This document shows, piece by piece, positions 60,003 through 64,000 of a DNA stretch of 64,000 nucleotides. The DNA comes from Methanomethylovorans sp041447285 (GTDB lineage: Archaea; Halobacteriota; Methanosarcinia; Methanosarcinales; Methanosarcinaceae): assembly GCF_041447285.1 (NCBI RefSeq), contig NZ_JBGMEB010000006.1:1-64000 (forward strand), written 5' to 3'. The notes under the pieces were generated by a model, which was not told where the DNA came from, ran no database searches, and saw nothing but the letters and a program-made list of their open reading frames with translations. Made by a program: the position numbers and the translations under genes. Every line of letters starts with the position of its first letter. The stretch's first letter is position 1.

Positions 60003-60761
60003 TTACCGTGCATACTCGTTGATGTGGCGCAACTCCTTGATATCAACAACTGTAGACATAGCATTTGTTTTTATGTCTATACCGTGTTCCTGAACAATGG
60101 CCATGGGATTGGTGCCACCTATCACAACTATTCCTAAGTGATCTCTTTCCACAGGCACATCGAGAATGCGCGTGTTCGGCTCTCCAACTTCTAAGATACC
60201 TGTAATACCTGCATCCATCATATCAGAGAGAATACGGTCGATATCGTCTCTTGCAGCCATGGGAGCTTCTCTAAGGTTAGCCAATATCTTTCCGGAGCCC
60301 GTTTTGAGCATTTCTGTAACTGATGTGATCTCCTGGGACATGAGCACTTCCAGAGGATCTATCGTAGTACTGTGATATGTAAGTACATTTGTGAACCTCA
60401 AAGGAGTTCCATTTTTAATCTCCACCAATCCGCCAAACCGTGGATTTACAAGTACGCCTTTCTTAAGCAAGATACCATCTATGGTGATGCTGCACATTGT
60501 GGCAAAACCAACTTTACCTGCTTCGATAGCCATTCCTCCAATGCTTTCTCCTTCATGGAGCACTCTCAGATATGGGCTTACGGACAGACCGCTATTGATA
60601 GCCATTTCAAATATGCCCATCACATCATCTAAATCTTCCTTGTCTATAATGGACAAATTAACAATTACCTTACCTTCCCGTGTAACCGGATCAAAAGTTG
60701 TTCTAAACATCAGATCTTCTATCTTTGCTGATGTAAACTGGATACAGTAGTCTTTCTGCAC
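60003..60761 (-). CDS. NrpR regulatory domain protein without HTH (NrpRII-like)
   Basis: This 252-residue protein consists of one NrpR/DUF128 effector domain (FDPVTREGKVIVNLSIIDKEDLDDVM; GIVVIGGTNPMAIVQEHGI; MAARDDIDRILSDM). NrpR represses nif and glnA genes in response to 2-oxoglutarate. In Methanosarcina the function is divided between an HTH-bearing NrpRI and this HTH-less NrpRII; DNA binding requires the partner, which is not in the window. It is convergent with the RecJ-like gene, one base between stops. Confidence 0.8.
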   Translation of the reverse strand: MQKDYCIQFTSAKIEDLMFRTTFDPVTREGKVIVNLSIIDKEDLDDVMGIFEMAINSGLSVSPYLRVLHEGESIGGMAIEAGKVGFATMCSITIDGILLKKGVLVNPRFGGLVEIKNGTPLRFTNVLTYHSTTIDPLEVLMSQEITSVTEMLKTGSGKILANLREAPMAARDDIDRILSDMMDAGITGILEVGEPNTRILDVPVERDHLGIVVIGGTNPMAIVQEHGIDIKTNAMSTVVDIKELRHINEYAR

Positions 60762-60826
60762 CTACAAACCTCGGAAATGTTATTTGACATTCTTCTATTA
60801 TAGGCTATCGATGACGGCGTGAAGTT

Positions 60827-61564
60827 TTATATTTCTTTTGCAAGTACTTTTGAGAACTTCTCATCATACAATTGTGGATTTTTCAGGAAATCCAGTTTAC
60901 TAAGATCATCAATTAGATTGTACATGTCCTCTCCTTTAACAAGCCCCAATATTGAAGCATCAGTAGGTTTGAGATAGCGGATTGGCGGTATCTTAGTATA
61001 TTTGGGGTTTGGTACATATCCACTCGTGAGAAGATAATATGCAGCTCCTGCACGCTCCTTTATAGGGTGGTACATAGATGAAAAATCATCACATACCCAG
61101 TTTGCCATCTTGAGTGTCTTGTTTGAAGAATTGATGGTAATGTGTCCATATCCCGGGGGAACTACTACTATATCTCCAGCTTTTGCTTTAATGAGTACGA
61201 CATCTTCTACAGTTTCTCCTGCCATTTTCTGGAAAAGGTACTCAGCTTCACCTTCCAGCACCTGATATATTTCTGAATAGGAAGTAGAAGCTCCTGGTAC
61301 ATTCGGATGATAATGACCGGCTGTCTTTACGTATTCCTTTCCAAGCATTTTTGGAGGAATGATCGTAATATCGTATCTGAGATGCTGAGACTTGATCTCT
61401 TCATGTTCTTTTTCATTCTCGTACATGTCCCTGTACATGTAATAGAGCTCTGTATTCTTTGCTGTCCGGAACCATTCCGTGTCGTACAGGACTCCCTCCA
61501 TGTCATACAGCATCCTTATGTCAGGTGATACTACATGTCCAAAGAAATTCAGTTCTTTCCCCAT
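60827..61564 (-). CDS. pgi: glucose-6-phosphate isomerase, archaeal cupin type
   Basis: This 245-residue cupin-type phosphoglucose isomerase has the metal motif TAGHYHPNVPG (HxH) with a downstream Glu (YSEIYQVLEGEAEYL) and VVPPGYGHITIN. It interconverts glucose-6- and fructose-6-phosphate for sugar synthesis. The ATG with GAGGGA upstream was taken; the longest frame would begin with TTG. Confidence 0.9.
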   Translation of the reverse strand: MGKELNFFGHVVSPDIRMLYDMEGVLYDTEWFRTAKNTELYYMYRDMYENEKEHEEIKSQHLRYDITIIPPKMLGKEYVKTAGHYHPNVPGASTSYSEIYQVLEGEAEYLFQKMAGETVEDVVLIKAKAGDIVVVPPGYGHITINSSNKTLKMANWVCDDFSSMYHPIKERAGAAYYLLTSGYVPNPKYTKIPPIRYLKPTDASILGLVKGEDMYNLIDDLSKLDFLKNPQLYDEKFSKVLAKEI

Positions 61565-61669
61565 TTTTATGTCCCTCAATGTCTCAATATCTTTCTCAGT
61601 GGTCGATGTTCAAGATTTTACTTTACTAACAACAATATTATCAGTATGTATATATATAATCTTGTAAAC

Positions 61670-63493
61670 TCACATTTTGTCACCTTGATTCCAAGGGCCA
61701 TGTTCCTGGAATTTTTCCAGTATTCGCAGAGCAAGTTTTTTATTAATTCCTTCTATTTGGGAGAGTTCTTCTACTGTAGCCTGTCCGATCTTTTCCACAG
61801 AACCAAAATAGTTTATTAATGCTTTTTTCTTCGCCTCTCCTATGCCGCTTACACTGTCAAGTATGGAATGTGTAAGCCTTGCTGATCTTCTGCGCCTGTG
61901 AGAGGACACTGCGAACCTGTGTGCTTCATCTCGCACATGCATGAGAAGTTTCAGTGCAGGAGAGCTGTGGGGGAGTACTATTACCTCACCGGCCCCTTTT
62001 TTTGTAGTGATTATGTGCTCGAACCTTTTGGCAAGACCAATCATGGGAACTTCCAGTCCTAGTTCGTCGAGAGAGGCCTTTGCTGAAGATAACTGGCCTG
62101 GTCCCCCATCTATAAGAATAAGGTCTGGGAATGGTATCTTTTCATCTCTGAGGCGGGAATAGCGGCGTTTGACTACTTCTCCCATCATTGCAAAATCATC
62201 AATTCCCTTCACTGTTTTTATGTTATGTTGCCTGTATTTACTATTAGAGGGCTTGCCATTCTCAAATACTACCATCGAACCGACAGCATCTGTTCCTGAT
62301 ATATTTGATATATCAAATCCTTCGATGTATAAAGGAACTGAAGGCAGTGAAAGTAATGATTGAAGTTCTTTAAGCGATTCCAGTGATTCGCTGGCCACAG
62401 CAGCTTTTAACTGGTTTGCCCGCATGGTCATTTCTGCATTTCTTAAAGCCATATCAAGCATCTTTTTCTTATCTCCTCTCTGTGGCACATTTATGTTAAC
62501 TTCCCTTCCTGATCTCTGTTTCAGCCAAGAAGTGATCAGATCATGGTCCGGTATCTCGTATTGTATTAATATCTCCGGAGGAATGGGTGAATCGAGATAA
62601 TATTGCTTTATGAATTGAGAGACTACATCTGCAAGTGCAGTACCTTCTGCAGAACTCATGGCAAGATCAGCCCTTCCTACCATGTTGCCATGCCTGACAT
62701 AAAATATCTGGATGTAAACTGTGTCACCATCCTGAACAGCTGCTATTATATCTCTGTCGTCTGTTCCTGAGGTGGCTATCTGTTGTTGTGAGAGCACTTT
62801 GACAGCTTCAAGCTGGTCTCTGATTTCGGCAGCTGCTTCAAATTCCTGCCTTGATGCAAGATCATGCATTCTTTGTTCCAGTTGTTTTACCAATCCGGAA
62901 GTTTCCCCTTTGAGGAACTTAATAGCTTCCTGGACATTTTCCATATATTCCTTTTCGCTTATTTTCCCAACACAAGGCGCATAACATCTTTTTATGTGAT
63001 AATCCAGACATGGTCGTGCCTTCTTTTCATTCAGAGGCTGTCTGCATCTGCGTATCTTAAATACCTGGGAAATGACATCCAGTGTTTTTCTGATAGCTCC
63101 CGCATTAGTGTATGGTCCGAAGTACAGAGCTCCATCCATGAGCCTTCTGCGGGTTAGGAATATCCTTGGATATTTTGAGTTTACTGTGACCTTTACATAG
63201 GGATATCTCTTATCATCCTTCAGCCGTACGTTATACCGTGGCCTATATTTCTTAATAAGATTAGCTTCAAGGACAAGAGCATCTACTTCAGTGTCTGTGA
63301 TAATATATTCCAGGTTCTCTATATGTCTGACAAGCGTTTTTGTTTTAGGAGAAAGGTTCTTAGGTGACTGGAAGTATTGACGGACCCGTTTTCTGAGAGA
63401 AAGTGCCTTTCCCACATAGATTACTTCTTCCGAGCCATCCTTCATAAGGTACACACCCGGAAGATCTGGAAGCGAGGATAGGTCAACTGCCAT
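61670..63493 (-). CDS. uvrC: excinuclease ABC subunit C
   Basis: This 607-residue UvrC makes both incisions in nucleotide-excision repair with UvrA and UvrB. It has a GIY-YIG domain (GVYLMKDGSEEVIYVGKALSLR, about 13-34), a UVR motif (RMHDLASRQEFEAAAEIRDQL, about 208-228), an RNase H-like C-half (YIEGFDISNISGTD, about 387-400) and tandem HhH motifs near the end (VSGIGEAKKKALINYFGSVEKI). The length is standard for bacteria and for archaea that acquired uvrABC by transfer. The ATG following GGAGA was selected. Confidence 0.93.
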   Translation of the reverse strand: MAVDLSSLPDLPGVYLMKDGSEEVIYVGKALSLRKRVRQYFQSPKNLSPKTKTLVRHIENLEYIITDTEVDALVLEANLIKKYRPRYNVRLKDDKRYPYVKVTVNSKYPRIFLTRRRLMDGALYFGPYTNAGAIRKTLDVISQVFKIRRCRQPLNEKKARPCLDYHIKRCYAPCVGKISEKEYMENVQEAIKFLKGETSGLVKQLEQRMHDLASRQEFEAAAEIRDQLEAVKVLSQQQIATSGTDDRDIIAAVQDGDTVYIQIFYVRHGNMVGRADLAMSSAEGTALADVVSQFIKQYYLDSPIPPEILIQYEIPDHDLITSWLKQRSGREVNINVPQRGDKKKMLDMALRNAEMTMRANQLKAAVASESLESLKELQSLLSLPSVPLYIEGFDISNISGTDAVGSMVVFENGKPSNSKYRQHNIKTVKGIDDFAMMGEVVKRRYSRLRDEKIPFPDLILIDGGPGQLSSAKASLDELGLEVPMIGLAKRFEHIITTKKGAGEVIVLPHSSPALKLLMHVRDEAHRFAVSSHRRRRSARLTHSILDSVSGIGEAKKKALINYFGSVEKIGQATVEELSQIEGINKKLALRILEKFQEHGPWNQGDKM

Positions 63494-63567
63494 GAAATAG
63501 TTCTCCAACCATCGTTATTTGCAATGGGGAACTATAAATGTGCTATCCTTGGATAAAAAGAATGTAT

Positions 63568-64000
63568 CTAGCATTGTGAATATTTATTTTCCACTAGTTT
63601 GTCATAGACCATATCTATGATAGTTTTTAGGTTTACTATATCCTCACGATTGTATTCCAGCAAAATTTCAAGGGATCTCTGGTTGCCACGTTCGTACTCT
63701 CTCCAAAGGCGCACTGCATCAAAACCTGACAGGCCAGTCGTATCCTCGCTTCTGGAGATATCAAGCATTTGTTCCACTTTCTTCAATCCGCCAGAAAAAC
63801 CAATTCGACGCAGAGGATACATCAGGTCGATGTGCAATTGATCAAATTCTATCTCCGGAAATTCTCTTTTTATAAAAGGCAGGTCAAAGCGGGCACCATT
63901 GAAAGTGATAAGAGTTTTGTATTTAGGCAACTCTTCTACTATTTCTTCAAGGTCTATTCCTTTAACATATGTACGTGCTTCCTTTCCATCATAAATACCT
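63568..64000 (-). CDS. RNase H-fold 3'-5' exonuclease (YprB-like), 5' part beyond window
   Basis: The visible 143 residues run from the window edge to a TAG stop. TFNGARFDLPFIKREFP carries the exonuclease motif with Asp, GLKKVEQML is the linker and LLEYNREDIVNL the terminal Y-x3-D motif, as in the YprB/DUF2400-type ribonuclease H-like exonucleases. The beginning, including the first acidic motif, lies outside the window. The gene is on the same strand as uvrC, about 75 bp upstream. Confidence 0.75.
   Translation of the reverse strand, partial: GIYDGKEARTYVKGIDLEEIVEELPKYKTLITFNGARFDLPFIKREFPEIEFDQLHIDLMYPLRRIGFSGGLKKVEQMLDISRSEDTTGLSGFDAVRLWREYERGNQRSLEILLEYNREDIVNLKTIIDMVYDKLVENKYSQC

Overview
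The window looks like a chromosomal segment of a methanogenic archaeon of the Methanosarcinaceae type (genus not decided; Methanomethylovorans or Methanolobus would fit). The main evidence is a complete mtrEDCBAFGH operon for the Na+-pumping methyl-H4MPT:coenzyme M methyltransferase and the F420 biosynthesis gene cofE. Further evidence comes from archaeal housekeeping genes (Sec61-beta, SRP19, SecF/SecD, RFC-like subunit, RadB, Elp3, archaeal TrmI, cupin-type phosphoglucose isomerase, archaeal phosphoglycerate mutase, aspartate kinase). A large protein with duplicated Methanosarcina-type S-layer domains, two DUF1699 paralogues and a single-domain NrpR point to the Methanosarcinaceae. Promoters look archaeal (AT-rich TATA boxes, some with BRE) and many genes have GGAGG/GGTGA ribosome binding sites.

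Layout. 0.2-7.2 kb is an iron-sulfur/metal-cofactor neighbourhood: two MinD-type ATPases carrying ferredoxin domains and a two-domain DIMC (NifX/ORP-like) protein on the minus strand, a hydantoinase/oxoprolinase-like protein, then a metallo-beta-lactamase protein, a DUF134 protein and an Mrp/NBP35 ATPase on the plus strand. The gene set resembles the bacterial ORP (orange protein) system. 7.4-10.1 kb holds a small membrane-anchored protein and a secreted metzincin-like metalloprotease with C-terminal propeller repeats; its frame contains an in-frame TAG followed by 54 more homologous codons, and its 5' end has a TATC tandem repeat in an apparently shifted signal-peptide region. 10.4-13.4 kb has a short class III ribonucleotide-reductase-like protein, a terpene-cyclase-fold protein and a beta-helix protein. 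13.5-16.8 kb is an SsuABC/TauABC-like transporter with a divergent HTH regulator. 16.8-26.2 kb has the S-layer protein, ThiL, a DUF4349 lipoprotein and an nrdG-nrdD-glutaredoxin cluster. 26.5-34.2 kb is RadB, TrmI, an HD phosphohydrolase, MtnA, Sec61-beta, SRP19 and several small conserved proteins.

34.7-39.6 kb is the tightly packed mtr operon, with a BRE/TATA promoter, a leader hairpin, an upstream 35-bp-period tandem repeat and a hairpin/T-tract terminator at the mtrH stop codon. 39.6-48.6 kb contains an unrecognised bacterial-looking protein, purM, an aspartate kinase, a second secreted S-layer-related protein, apgM, hsp20 with a potentially switchable leader, cofE and a dCMP-deaminase-like protein. 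48.6-55.2 kb is a likely operon secF-secD-RFC-like-elp3-HTH-MinD; the RFC-like gene appears to start at a CTG that overlaps the secD stop. 55.2-64 kb has a membrane protein, the two DUF1699 genes with long AT-rich, palindrome-bearing upstream regions, a Hjc-like nuclease overlapping a RecJ-like DHH protein, NrpR, phosphoglucose isomerase, UvrC and a 5'-truncated RNase H-fold exonuclease.

No rRNA, tRNA, CRISPR array or insertion sequence was seen. The most interesting signals are the TAG-interrupted metalloprotease (a candidate pyrrolysine/readthrough site in this lineage), the CTG-started degenerate RFC subunit, the ORP-like metal-cluster neighbourhood with a fused DIMC gene that keeps an internal ribosome binding site, and the repeat and palindrome architecture upstream of mtr, hsp20 and the DUF1699 genes.
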